From: JAQGMV01 sp963828715
Lineage (GTDB): Bacteria > Pseudomonadota > Gammaproteobacteria > Burkholderiales > SG8-41
DNA: 64,000 nt
Reading direction: 5' to 3'
NCBI GenBank assembly: GCA_963828715.1
Contig: CAWHFX010000021.1
Location: forward strand, 343,829-407,828
Below, one piece after another: positions 9,374 to 17,156 of the stretch (position 1 is its first letter; each line of letters begins with the position of its first letter). The position numbers and the translations under genes were made by a program. The notes under the pieces were generated by a model that had not been told where the DNA came from, ran no database searches, and saw nothing but the letters and a program-made list of their open reading frames with translations.

Positions 9374-9544
9374 ATGGACAAGTGTGGACATGAGGGTTGC
9401 GATTGCGTCGTGCACCCGAGCCAAACGTATTGCAGCGACTATTGTGCGAGCTCCAGCGGGGCGAAGACGAGCGCGGAATGGCCCGGTCAGCAACGAGCCG
9501 GGCATTGTCAATGTGGACACCCCGCATGTGAGGGCCAGCACTGA
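9374..9544 (+). CDS. bacterial metallothionein
   Basis: A 56-residue ORF from ATG 9374 has eight cysteines (positions 4, 9, 11, 20, 24, 45, 47, 52) and several histidines in the arrangement CGHEGCDC, then YCSDYC, then HCQCGHPAC. This is the pattern of bacterial metallothioneins that hold Zn or Cd in a Cys/His cluster. An in-frame start ten codons upstream is possible, but the family normally begins just before the first CxxxxCxC. It is intact although it sits between broken phage genes, so it may be under selection as cargo or be an older host gene. Confidence 0.7.
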   Translation: MDKCGHEGCDCVVHPSQTYCSDYCASSSGAKTSAEWPGQQRAGHCQCGHPACEGQH

Positions 9545-9567
9545 GGGAGCGGCGTTCGATGGCGTAA

Positions 9568-9598
9568 AGAACAAAGAAAGCGGGACCGAAGTCCCCGA
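9568..9598 (-). terminator. intrinsic terminator with UUCG loop (copy 1)
   Basis: On the minus strand a GGGAC stem closes a TTCG tetraloop and is followed by CTTTCTTTGTTC. It lies downstream of the small leftward gene at 9691-9874. Related copies lie near 10080, 10950 and 12215. Confidence 0.45.
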
Positions 9599-9690
9599 GC
9601 GCCTCATCGAGGTTTTCATGGAAGCTTACGTCGCGACCGGGCCCACCCTGCAGCACGAATCCAAATTCCTCTTTCGACGCCACGACCAGG

Positions 9691-9874
9691 CTACCTTGGC
9701 GGAGTGCCGTCAAGCCAAGCGTCGCTCTTAGTCCACGTGTGTATCTGGCCACAGGAGGAGCACCAAAACTTGTTATTGACCCACTGATTGCTCTCCCAAC
9801 TCTGCTGGTCGGCGCTGCTGCCTGTAGGGACCGTTTTTTTCGGTGATGGGGCAACGGATAAGTATCGCTGGCAT
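9691..9874 (-). pseudogene. small zinc-ribbon-like protein, frameshifted at an A-run
   Basis: The leftward ATG 9874 reads MPAILIRCPITEK, then crosses a run of seven A. In the next frame it continues TVPTGSSADQQSWESNQWVN and FWCSSCGQIHTWTKSDAWL, with a stop at 9691. Together they make a 60-residue protein with CP and CSSC cysteine pairs, like a widespread family of tiny zinc-ribbon proteins. The break lies exactly at the homopolymer, so it may be an assembly indel rather than a true mutation. Confidence 0.45.
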
Positions 9875-9896
9875 AAGCCCTTCCTCCCCTATCCTC

Positions 9897-10130
9897 TCGT
9901 GCGGGGACACTGGTGGGACATTGCCGACGAAAAAACAACAATCACCGGCAATAACGGGACGCGATCCTACAGAGGGAAACTGAAGCCCGCAATTATCGAC
10001 AACACGAGAAACCGCGACTTAAAATCCCGCCGCCGTGGCATCCCGGCTACCGCGCATCACCGGACATGAAAAGAGAAACGCGGGGACCGAAGTTCCGCCA
10101 AGGGAGGAGTCGCCCGCTCGGGGCGAGGAG
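9897..10130. repeat. imperfect direct repeat, copy A
   Basis: Matches 12035-12270 over about 230 bases: both begin GGGACACTGGTGGGACA, share a CCGGCAATAA-like block, a GACTTAAA motif, GTGGCATCCC, CTACCGCGC and the UUCG terminator. The GACTTAAAATCC piece resembles a tRNA-Leu anticodon arm, so the unit might derive from an integration site. A third, shorter copy is at about 10896-11050. Confidence 0.5.
10070..10099 (-). terminator. degenerate UUCG-loop terminator (copy 2)
   Basis: Same position within the repeat as the other copies, but the stem carries a mismatch. It lies about 50 bases past the stop of the lipoprotein gene and is in the right orientation for it. Confidence 0.35.
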
Positions 10131-10148
10131 TGTCTTCAGGCGATGCTC

Positions 10149-10581
10149 TCAGTTGATGCTTGCCTCGCGGGTTTCTGTCGTGGCTGGCGTAGCTGGCGCT
10201 TTCTCTTGCGGAAGCGGCGGTACACGCTGCGGTACATTTCCGCTCGACGGCCGCCTTTTGCAGCGCCTCGTATTCGCCTTTCAGTCGGCCATACTCGGCC
10301 TCTTGCTGCTTCGTGCCTCCAAGGAAGAACAGCGCCGGCCAGAACAGTATCAGCCCTACCGCCATGATGCCCTGGTCGTTGGATGCGGCCTCGTCAAGCC
10401 GGCCGCCGAGCTGACCGACACGAGCTTGTATACGAGCGGCTTCCGCCGACAGTTGTTCGCAGTCGTAACTCTGAAACTGAAGCGGTGAGACGTATGCGAT
10501 GGGAATATCTTTCGAAGCTGTCGCACAACCGGCGAGTGCAATCGATACGGCGACCATTGAAGCAACGGTTTTCTTTAACAT
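10149..10581 (-). CDS. small conserved lipoprotein, C-terminus probably frameshifted
   Basis: The leftward ATG 10581 follows a GGGGAG ribosome binding site. MLKKTVASMVAVSIALAGC is a lipoprotein signal with cleavage before Cys19. The mature part contains YVSPLQFQSYDCEQLSAEAARI (coiled coil), GGRLDEAASNDQGIM and a hydrophobic VGLILFWPALFFLGG followed by TKQQEAEYGRLKGEYEALQ. This pattern is a common small proteobacterial lipoprotein of unknown role. The frame probably shifts near 10215: the alternative frame ends APATPATTETREASIN with a stop at 10149, a normal tail, whereas the unshifted frame runs through the terminator to 10057. Confidence 0.6.
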
Positions 10582-10598
10582 GTTTGCTCCCCTATTCA

Positions 10599-10628
10599 GA
10601 GGTGCCTCGTAAGCACCTCAGTTTTTTT
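10599..10628 (+). terminator. possible rightward terminator
   Basis: GAGGTGC and GCACCTC arms (10599-10605, 10613-10619) around a 7-base loop are followed by AG and seven T. No intact rightward gene ends here, so it may be left over from a lost one. Confidence 0.35.
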
Positions 10629-10629
10629 A

Positions 10630-10933
10630 TCGAAAGAGTCCCGTGCGGAAACAGATCGTAAGACATTTTCCGTCACTGGCTGGCGTCATCCGGGCGTGAT
10701 TGTGTCCGCGGTCACGGTGCCGATGATTTGCAGAAAGTCACGTAATCGCTGGGAACCCCAACGGCATGAGAGGAACAGTGAGGTGAATCAAATCGATCGG
10801 ATGAGAGCCTTTGCGGCGAGCGCGAAAGAAAAGCCCCGCCGGTCGTCTCTAAGGACCTGGCGCGGATAGGCGGGAGAGCGTCATGCCCCCCGCCGTGCAT
10901 CGAGTTACCTGCTACCGCGCGCTTCATCGGACA
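10630..10933. other. no supported gene
   Basis: About 300 bases with no ORF that has a motif or ribosome binding site. It leads into the third repeat copy. Confidence 0.3.
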
Positions 10934-11050
10934 TGAAAAAAGAAAGCGGGACCGAAGTCCCGCCAAACCATCTAGGGAGGAGAAGCGCCAGCAAAGGCGC
11001 AACCATGAGGCGCGACTATGCCAGCGCTCGCGAGGAGATAAGCGGGCTTT
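10896..11050. repeat. imperfect direct repeat, copy B (short)
   Basis: Shares about 150 bases with 12172-12310, from CTACCGCGC through the UUCG terminator to GCGCGACTATGCCAGCGCTCGCG. It lacks the first part of the longer copies. Confidence 0.5.
10934..10964 (-). terminator. intrinsic terminator with UUCG loop (copy 3)
   Basis: On the minus strand GCGGGAC-TTCG-GTCCCGC (10946-10963) is a perfect 7-bp stem with an extra-stable tetraloop followed by TTTCTTTTTT. Strong intrinsic terminator for leftward transcripts. Confidence 0.65.
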
Positions 11051-11153
11051 CCTCCGTCTTTCCAAGCACGAGTGCGAGGTCGTGATTTACATCAAAGCCA
11101 CGCAGAACATGTGTGCTTATGTTCAAAGCCGGGGCCTGTCGAGGAGAACCCAA

Positions 11154-11382
11154 ATGTCTTTTCACGATGCACTCGCACTGAAAGGGCGTGTCGATGGAAA
11201 CACATCCGCACAGTTCCACGAGGCGGCTCAGAAACACGCGAATGCAACATGGTTCTATTTTGATTATCGCGGCCGTTGTTTGGTACTTCGCAAGTTGGCC
11301 GTGGGCACTGATTCCCCTCGCGCTGGCTGGCTTTGTGGCATTTCAAAGCCTTAGCTCGAGCGCGGGTTGCCACCCGACTTGA
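11154..11382 (+). pseudogene. small phage membrane protein, frameshifted
   Basis: ATG 11154 behind a GAGGAG site reads MSFHDALALKGRVDGNTSAQ and FHEAAQKHANATW. After a frameshift near 11255 the other frame gives ILIIAAVVWYFASWPWALIP with LALAGFVAFQSL, two short transmembrane stretches, ending at 11382. About 75 residues if joined. Function unknown. Confidence 0.4.
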
Positions 11383-11497
11383 ACGGTTCGAAAAATCATC
11401 TAACGTCCCGTGACCGCACCGAGCGGCGCCAGAAGTCCATGCGTCAAGCGGCCACGCTCGATCCTGTGCTGGCTCCGGCGGGCATCGGTCGCTCAAA

Positions 11498-11710
11498 CTA
11501 TTGTCGGCCGTAGCTTTCGATGCTGCAATGAATGCGGTCCCAGTGCACTAAGCAGTATCGGTGTAGCCACCTATCCCAAACCACGCCCTCCACTTGCGCC
11601 CCGGATGCGCTGAGTGTCACGGAGACCCCTGGCTGCACGCTTTCATAGCGCAACATCCACGCCGCGAGCGCGAGCGCTACAGCTGCAACAAGAGCTGGCG
11701 CTAGCGGCAC
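11498..11710 (-). CDS. small membrane-anchored phage protein
   Basis: A 70-residue leftward ORF from GTG 11710, preceded by a GAGGAG site. Residues 4-18 (APALVAAVALALAAW) form a transmembrane or signal helix. The rest (VSVTLSASGAQVEGVVWDRW, then a Cys/His-containing tail) is a short exported domain. No family recognised. Confidence 0.45.
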   Translation of the reverse strand: MPLAPALVAAVALALAAWMLRYESVQPGVSVTLSASGAQVEGVVWDRWLHRYCLVHWDRIHCSIESYGRQ

Positions 11711-11869
11711 TCAGCGCTCCTCAAAAGAGGATTTCCCACGCTGTTATCGCGATTCCGGCGCCAGAGCGTTGCTGTGCCTTTACGCATACGTCCCCTCAAT
11801 CTTACTTTGAGCGACGGAAGATTGTCAGCTGTGAAACGTGGATTCAGCACGTTCGACTCTGGCTCGAAG

Positions 11870-12016
11870 TTACGCATACGCGCCGGAGCGGAGTTCCCCA
11901 ATCCAACCGATTACGATCGGCACGATTCGCCCGTCCCTGGGCGACTTGAACGGCCGTTTCACCTCAACATAGTTGCCGCGACCTAGCGTGGACTTTTCAA
12001 CATACGTGATTGCCAT
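11870..12016 (-). CDS. small basic protein of unknown function
   Basis: A 48-residue leftward ORF from ATG 12016 with a GGGAGACC ribosome binding site. MAITYVEKSTLGRGNYVEVK continues with a basic patch and a VPIVIGWIGEL strand. It lies inside the region between the two long repeat copies. No function assigned. Confidence 0.4.
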   Translation of the reverse strand: MAITYVEKSTLGRGNYVEVKRPFKSPRDGRIVPIVIGWIGELRSGAYA

Positions 12017-12034
12017 CTGGTCTCCCGGGTGTTT

Positions 12035-12310
12035 CGTGGGACACTGGTGGGACAGTGCTGGCCAAAAACTACAACGACCGGCAATAACCGGAAGCCATGC
12101 TACAGAGTGAAAACTAATCTCCGCAATGACGCACAACAAACAACTGCAAGACTTAAATCCCCCGCCCGTGGCATCCCTGCTACCGCGCTTCACCGGACAT
12201 GAAAAAAGAAAGCGGGACCGAAGTCCCGCCAAGCCACTTGGGAGGAGAAGCGACAGCGAGGGCGCAACCGAGGCGCGACTATGCCAGCGCTCGCGCGGCG
12301 ACAAGCGGGC
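12035..12310. repeat. imperfect direct repeat, copy C (long)
   Basis: The longest copy: it matches 9897-10130 in its first part and 10896-11050 in its second part. Spacing between long copies is 2.1 kb. Confidence 0.5.
12201..12230 (-). terminator. intrinsic terminator with UUCG loop (copy 4)
   Basis: On the minus strand GCGGGAC-TTCG-GTCCCGC (12212-12229) followed by TTTCTTTTTT. Same as copy 3. Confidence 0.65.
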
Positions 12311-12698
12311 GTTTGACCGGCTCGAGGCCGACCAGTGTGCGGGGGCACGACGCACATCGAAGGTGCAGTGCGATGTCGGATGTTATTTCCCCGCGTTGCG
12401 TGTAGACAGATGTCTGTGACGAAGCAAGTAAGGCATTGCGCGATCTGCGCGAACAACTCGTCGACGCAGCCCGCTGGGCACCGCCCTCATACGGCAGGCT
12501 AGGCGGCGATTGCACCCGGTCGGCCCAACCGCGGGGCGGGGAAATGAGGGTCTTTCCCGTGGCTTTTCCCCAGTACCAGGGTAAAGGCGAATCCTGTAGA
12601 CTCGTTCGTTGTTGATTGATTTCAGCCTCTTATGCCGTCGCGTACGAGGCTGCTGACTCGTAAATGGATGGGCGCTGCCTAACTTTCAGGAGCCTCTA
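12311..12698. other. gap of about 390 bases without a supported gene
   Basis: A leftward 78-codon frame (12279-12515) ends in the same ARALA-like tail as a frame next to repeat copy B, so a small duplicated leftward gene is possible, but nothing supports its start. The last 100 bases would hold the promoter of the two-gene module starting at 12699. Confidence 0.3.
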
Positions 12699-13135
12699 AT
12701 GATGACGCCTCGAGATTGGACATTGCTTGCGGTCGCATTGTCGCCTCGGCGATCACTTCGCCCGGTTCAGTTGCAAAAGGCGCTGTTTCTGCTGGGCGGG
12801 AATCCGTCACGTACGCAGCTGCAGACGACGTCCTTCTATGAGTTAGAACCATACGATTATCGGCCCCTTTACGTCTGAGATTTACTCTGACGCTCGAGCA
12901 TCTCGCGCGTGCTGGATACTTGATGATCTCGAACGACGACACGGTGCGCTGCTATATCGCGACAGAGCAAGGCGTTCGCGCCGCGCGCGAGCTTGAGCAG
13001 CGGTTGGACCCCGGCGTTCGCGAGTACGTGAACGACCTGTTGAGCTGGCTTACGTCGTTGAGCTTCAACGCTCTGGTCCGAGAGGTCTACAGGCAATATC
13101 CTGAAATGAAGGTCAATAGCGTCTTCAGCAGCTAA
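12699..13135 (+). pseudogene. winged-helix (YwgA/Panacea-like) protein, frameshifted
   Basis: ATG 12699 with an AGGAG site. The first frame gives PRDWTLLAVALSPRRSLRPV, QLQKALFLLGGN and SFYELEPYDY. Then two shifts near 12860-12895 lead through GPFTSEIYSDA into EHLARAGYLMISNDDTVRCY and LSWLTSLSFNALVREVYRQY, ending at 13135. Joined, about 145 residues. The pattern (LQK.LFL, YDYGPF, LEHL...G, SFNALV..VY..YPEMKVNS) resembles small winged-helix proteins of the YwgA/DUF4065 type. It precedes the Ntn-hydrolase gene by 5 bases, so the pair is an operon. Confidence 0.5.
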
Positions 13136-13140
13136 CGTTT

Positions 13141-13967
13141 GTGACGCTACTTGTCGGCATCAGATGTAGCGATGGTGTCGTAATCGCCTCCGACAGTGCG
13201 GCGACGCTCGGGACAGGTCTTGGCAACACGATAGGCCAGCAATCGGCGAAGAAGGTCTGGAACCTCTCGTACTCAGAGTGCTTTTCGCTGGCACTGGCGC
13301 GGTTGGCATGGCGCAGTTGATCTCGAACGCCATATCCAAGTTCTGGAACGGGAATCAACCGAAGACCTCCGACGCCGAGGTTATGCGCGTGCTTGGTCAT
13401 GAGATCGCGCAGCTTGTGGGGCCGTACCTGCAAACAGGCGCGATGCTGCGACAGTTTGGCATCGATGGCGGGGGCTCGCTTTGCAAGTGCCTCGTGGCCA
13501 TGCCGAATCCAAGAGCATACCCGTCGCTCTACTGCTTCGACTTCAACGGAGCCCCTGAGATGGCCACGCGCGACATACCGTTTATGGCTGTCGGATCTGG
13601 GCAGCCGATCGCCGACCCCGTTCCTCGCGTTCCTGAAACGTTTGTTGTGGCCCGATCGCGAACCGAGCTTGAGCGAAGGTCGCTTGGTCGCGATTTGGAC
13701 GATCAGGCACGTGAGTGAGACGAACCCCGGTGGGGTCGGCGGCGACATTCAGCTTTCCGTTCTGGCGCGCCGCGCTGGACAGACCGCCCTGCTTACCGAA
13801 CTCGCACGCGTGATCAAATCCAGACGCATCTTGAGCAGGTGCAGGCGGTCGAGCGTGCCGTGCTGAGGGAACTGCGGCCGGAAGCAGCTGAAGCCGTCGC
13901 GGCTCGGCCCGAAGCGCCACCGCCACCTGCACCGCCACACCGCTGGACCGGCTTAGGGTTGGGGTAG
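13141..13967 (+). pseudogene. proteasome-beta-like Ntn hydrolase, frameshifted
   Basis: GTG 13141 opens MTLLVGIRCSDGVVIASDSA, then SAKKVW. A Thr directly after Met, the DGVVIASDSAAT strand and a lysine near residue 40 match the Thr1/Asp17/Lys33 layout of 20S proteasome beta and HslV-type subunits. The frame shifts near 13275 (then FAGTGAVGMAQLISNAISKF to DIPFMAVGSGQPIADP), again near 13617 (FLAFLKRLLWPDREPSLSEG, then GVGGDIQLSVLA) and near 13815 (QIQTHLEQVQAVERAVLREL, a Pro-rich tail, stop at 13967). Length if intact is about 275 residues. Not a standard HslV (no HslU nearby). Confidence 0.6.
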
Positions 13968-14091
13968 ATTTCAGGGGTAACTTTTCTCAGTTGATTGCGT
14001 GACGCCCCGTAACGCGAGTCCCTCTCCCGGCACCAAGCCTGACGAACCCGCGCGGCGCGACGATCAACGCGTTCCGCCTCTCACCGCCCCG

Positions 14092-14913
14092 CTAGACCTC
14101 GACGTTGTCGATCAGCCGCGTTCGGCCCAGACGCGCCGCTGCGAGGATCACGAGCGGCCCGCCGTTTTCCGGCGGCTGCAGATCCGACTGACGTCGTACG
14201 GCGACGTAATCGGGGCGCCAGCCGTAATGCGCGAGCTCGGCCATCGCCTCGAGCTCGACGCGCTGATAGTCGTGCGCGCCGCCCTTGATCTGTGCCTGCG
14301 CGTTGCGCAGCACGCGATAGAGTCGCGGCGCCTCGGCGCGCTCGTCGGGTGTGAGATAGAGGTTACGCGACGAAAGCGCGAGACCGTCCGGCGCTCGAAC
14401 CGTTTCCGCCGGGAAGATTTCGATCGGCAACGCGAACTGCTTCACCATGTCGCGCAGCACGAGATATTGCTGGTAGTCCTTCTTGCCGAAGATGGCCGAG
14501 TGCGGCTGCACCAGGTTGAACAGCTTGAGGACGACGGTCGCGACACCGCGGAAGTGGCCCGGGCGGTGCGCGCCTTCGAGGATGTGCTGCAGATCCGAGG
14601 GCTCGACCACGAACGTCTGCGGCTCGGGGTAGATCTCCCTTTCGTCCGGCGCGAAGACGACGTCGACGCCCACTTCGCTCAGCCTCTCGGAATCCACGTT
14701 CAGCGTGCGCGGGTAGCGATCGAAATCTTCGCGCGGACCGAACTGCAGCCGGTTCACGAAGATGCTGACGACGGTGCACGCGGCCCGCGGCTTCGCGATG
14801 CGAATGAGCTCGATGTGGCCCTCGTGCAGGTTGCCCATCGTCGGCACGAACACATTGTTCGGCTCGCGCTGCAAACGCTCGCGCAGATCGCCCGCTGAAT
14901 GAATGATGTCCAT
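14092..14913 (-). CDS. panC: pantothenate synthetase
   Basis: Joins pantoate and beta-alanine with ATP to make pantothenate in the cytoplasm, the last step of vitamin B5 synthesis. The 273 residues match the usual length. VPTMGNLHEGHIELI (residues 23-37) is the nucleotide-binding HIGH-like motif. FGKKDYQQYLVLRDMV and LALSSRNLYLTPDERAEA are the other signature blocks. It is the last gene of the leftward block, 146 bases after panB with a hairpin-forming spacer, so it may still be read with panB. The prophage remnant ends just beyond its stop. Confidence 0.95.
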   Translation of the reverse strand: MDIIHSAGDLRERLQREPNNVFVPTMGNLHEGHIELIRIAKPRAACTVVSIFVNRLQFGPREDFDRYPRTLNVDSERLSEVGVDVVFAPDEREIYPEPQTFVVEPSDLQHILEGAHRPGHFRGVATVVLKLFNLVQPHSAIFGKKDYQQYLVLRDMVKQFALPIEIFPAETVRAPDGLALSSRNLYLTPDERAEAPRLYRVLRNAQAQIKGGAHDYQRVELEAMAELAHYGWRPDYVAVRRQSDLQPPENGGPLVILAAARLGRTRLIDNVEV

Positions 14914-14921
14914 CTAAAACG

Positions 14922-15053
14922 GTGACGAGTGACGAGTGAGTGACGGGTAACGGAGACGCGTGATCGAGCGGACGTGACGATGATCAGTCACGGCTGCCGG
15001 ATGGTCCGTCACGGATCGCAAACCTGTTGTTGTCACTCGTCACTCTTCACCCA
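14922..15053. repeat. inverted repeat in panB-panC spacer
   Basis: GTGACGAGTGACGAGTGAGTGAC near 14922-14944 can pair with GTCACTCGTCACTC near 15034-15047. Such GTCACTCGTCAC repeats are scattered in intergenic DNA; another partial copy is near 34280. Possibly a transcript-processing hairpin. Confidence 0.4.
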
Positions 15054-15059
15054 TCGTGT

Positions 15060-15851
15060 CTAAAACGAATGCTCCGGCCCCGGGAACTGTTTCGCCTTCA
15101 CTTCTTTCACGTAAAGCTCGACCGCGCCCTGAATCGTCCCGGCCGCGAGCATATAGTTCTTCACGAACTTCGCTTTGCGTCCCGGGAAGATGTCGAGCAT
15201 GTCGTGCAACACCAGCACCTGGCCGTGACAGTCCACACCCGCCCCGATGCCGATGGTCGGTCCGCGCACTGACTCCGTGACGCGCTTCGCGAGCGCGGCG
15301 GGAATCGCTTCCAGCACGATCATGCCCGCGCCGGCGTCCTCCAGAAGTTGTGCTTCTTCGAGAAGTCGGTCGGCCGCACTATGCTCCTTGCCCTGAACAC
15401 GATATCCACCGAGCTGATGAACCGACTGCGGCGTAAGGCCGAGGTGACCGCACACGGGAATGCCGCGCTCGGTCAGGAAGCGCACCGTTTTAACCATCGG
15501 GCGGCCTCCCTCCAGTTTCACCATGTGCGCGCCGGCAGCCATGATTTCGGCCGCATTGCGGAACGTGTCCTGCGGCGAGATCTGGAACGTGCCGAACGGC
15601 ATATCGCCCACGATGAACGCGCGTTTCGCACCGCGCGCAACACACTGCACGTGGTAGACGATATCGCGCAAGCTGACGGGCAACGTCGATTCGTGTCCCT
15701 GCAATACGTTGCCGAGCGAATCGCCGATGAGCAGCGTGTCCACGCCCGCCGCTTCCAGCAACGCGGCGAAACTCGCATCGTAGCAGGTGAGCTGAGTGAT
15801 CTTGTTGCCCTCCTGCGCCATCTTTTGCAGACTGCTGAGGGTGATACGCAT
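15060..15851 (-). CDS. panB: 3-methyl-2-oxobutanoate hydroxymethyltransferase
   Basis: Makes ketopantoate from alpha-ketoisovalerate and methylene-tetrahydrofolate, the first committed step to pantothenate. The ATG at 15851 is chosen because the family starts MKxTxxxLQKMKxEGxKI, matched by MRITLSSLQKMAQEG; a GTG at 15860 is possible. Key blocks: TCYDASFAALLEAAGVD, LLIGDSLGNVLQGHE (metal and substrate binding), VKLEGG and PVCGHLGLTPQSV, and GIGAGVDCHGQVLVLHD. Length 263 is normal for this TIM-barrel enzyme. Confidence 0.95.
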   Translation of the reverse strand: MRITLSSLQKMAQEGNKITQLTCYDASFAALLEAAGVDTLLIGDSLGNVLQGHESTLPVSLRDIVYHVQCVARGAKRAFIVGDMPFGTFQISPQDTFRNAAEIMAAGAHMVKLEGGRPMVKTVRFLTERGIPVCGHLGLTPQSVHQLGGYRVQGKEHSAADRLLEEAQLLEDAGAGMIVLEAIPAALAKRVTESVRGPTIGIGAGVDCHGQVLVLHDMLDIFPGRKAKFVKNYMLAAGTIQGAVELYVKEVKAKQFPGPEHSF

Positions 15852-15906
15852 GCGTGCCACGGCCTGAGTCGGGACGGCGATTATACGCGTGTTGCAGCGC
15901 GGCGAA

Positions 15907-16017
15907 ACGCCGGAGGAGCGGTGTGATAGTCCAAAGCGCCGCGAGGCGCCTAAGCGGTGTCGTTGCGCCCGCAGGCAGCGCGGCGCAGTAGCGACGCAAC
16001 GCCGGAGGAGCGGTGTG
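15907..16017. repeat. pair of 19-bp direct repeats upstream of panB
   Basis: ACGCCGGAGGAGCGGTGTG occurs at 15907-15925 and again at 15999-16017, with GC-rich partly palindromic sequence between. It lies between the deoxynucleoside kinase stop and panB and could be a small mobile repeat or spacer element. Confidence 0.5.
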
Positions 16018-16022
16018 GATCT

Positions 16023-16665
16023 TTACGCGAAGTTGAAAAACTCCCGCGGCCCCCGCATCGCCGCCACCCGCTCCATCAACAACGCCACGTCGGCCTGCGA
16101 CTCCACGAAATTGAGTCGGTCGGAATTGACGATCAGAAGCGGCGCAGCAGTGTACTGGTAAAAAAACCGCGTATAGGTTTCAGCCAGCCCATAGAGATAA
16201 CCGTCGGAAACGTTCTTCTCGTACCGACGTATTGCGCCGGCGCACGCGGTCCACCAGCGTATCGGCCGCGGCCTGCAGGTAGATCACCAGGTCGGGTGTC
16301 GGCGCCTGCGGCTTCAAGTGATCATAGATTTGCTCGTACAGCGTCAGCTCGTCGTCCTTGAGGTTCAACCGGGCGAAGAGCGCATCCTTCTCCAGCATGA
16401 AATCGGACACCGCTGCACGCCGGAACAGATCGGCCTGATTGAGCGTCGCGACCTGGTCAATTCGCTGGAACAGAAAGAAGAGCTGCGTCGCGAGCGCATG
16501 GCGTTCCGCGTTTTCATAGAAGCGCGGCAGGAACGGATTGGCTTCGGGATCCTCGAGCATCAGCGTCGCGCCGGTCGCTTCGCTGATCGCGCGTGCCAGC
16601 GTCGTTTTGCCAACCCCGATCGGCCCTTCGACGACGATGTATCGGTATTTTTCCGGCAGTTTCAT
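16023..16665 (-). CDS. deoxynucleoside kinase (dAK/dGK family), one frameshift
   Basis: Phosphorylates deoxynucleosides for salvage. The start overlaps the folK stop by four bases. YIVVEGPIGVGKTTLARAIS (residues 9-28) is the P-loop, ENAERHALATQLFFLFQRID the substrate-helix region and DLVIYLQAAADTLVDRVRRR the DLxIYL..-LID block. After RRRNT the frame shifts by one base near 16235. The correct C-terminus is read in the next frame (RYEKNVSDGYLYGLAETYTR, then FFYQYTAAPLLIVNSDRLNF), ending at 16023. Read straight it would stop early at residue 161 with a nonsense tail. About 213 residues if joined. Either a real mutation or a sequencing indel. Confidence 0.8.
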
Positions 16666-17156
16666 GGCTGCTCGACAACCTTCGTCAGGCTTCCCGTATC
16701 GACGCCGCGAACTAACGCGCGGACCGGGCCCCGACCCGGCACGACGAGCTCCGGCTCGATCTCCACGAGAGGCACCAGCACGAATGCGCGCTCGTGCATT
16801 CGCGGGTGTGGGATCGTAAGCTCGGGTTCGTCGATAACTTGCGAGCCGTAGACGACGATGTCGAGATCAAGCGTACGCGGCGCGTTCTGGAACTCGCGCG
16901 TGCGTCCGAAGCGCCGCTCGATCGCCAGCAGATGGTCGAGCAGCGTGCGCGGTGTGAGCGCGGTCTCGATTTTCGCGACCGCGTTAACGAACTCGGGCTG
17001 ATCGACATAGCCGACCGCCGGATTCGAGTAGAACGAAGAAACGGCGGCGAGGCGCGTACCCGGCAGCATCGCGAGTTCTTCGACGGCAGCGCGCACCTGC
17101 GCAGCGGGGTCATCGAGGTTGGCGCCGAGCGCAATGTAGACGCTTTCCAGCGTCAT
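16662..17156 (-). CDS. folK: 2-amino-4-hydroxy-6-hydroxymethyldihydropteridine diphosphokinase
   Basis: Transfers pyrophosphate from ATP to hydroxymethyl-dihydropterin in folate synthesis. 164 residues, normal for HPPK. VYIALGANLDDPAAQVRAAV is the N-terminal strand and FGRTREFQNAPRTLDLDIVV is the signature with Arg and Asp pairs binding Mg-ATP. IPHPRMHERAFVLVPL is the last conserved block. It overlaps pcnB upstream and the kinase downstream by four bases each, so these genes are translationally coupled. Confidence 0.95.
   Translation of the reverse strand: MTLESVYIALGANLDDPAAQVRAAVEELAMLPGTRLAAVSSFYSNPAVGYVDQPEFVNAVAKIETALTPRTLLDHLLAIERRFGRTREFQNAPRTLDLDIVVYGSQVIDEPELTIPHPRMHERAFVLVPLVEIEPELVVPGRGPVRALVRGVDTGSLTKVVEQP

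Noticed and set aside
9342..9941. 199-codon minus-strand frame covering the metallothionein
   Set aside because: Its translation includes the terminator hairpin and lacks the motifs seen in the other frames of the same DNA.
9990..10060. GACTTAAAATCC motif as a tRNA-Leu gene
   Set aside because: Only an anticodon-arm-like piece is present. No acceptor stem or T-loop sequence (GGTTCGAATCC) was found around it.
13141..13967. Ntn hydrolase called as HslV
   Set aside because: No HslU ATPase neighbour, a longer C-terminal Pro-rich extension, and a different upstream partner.
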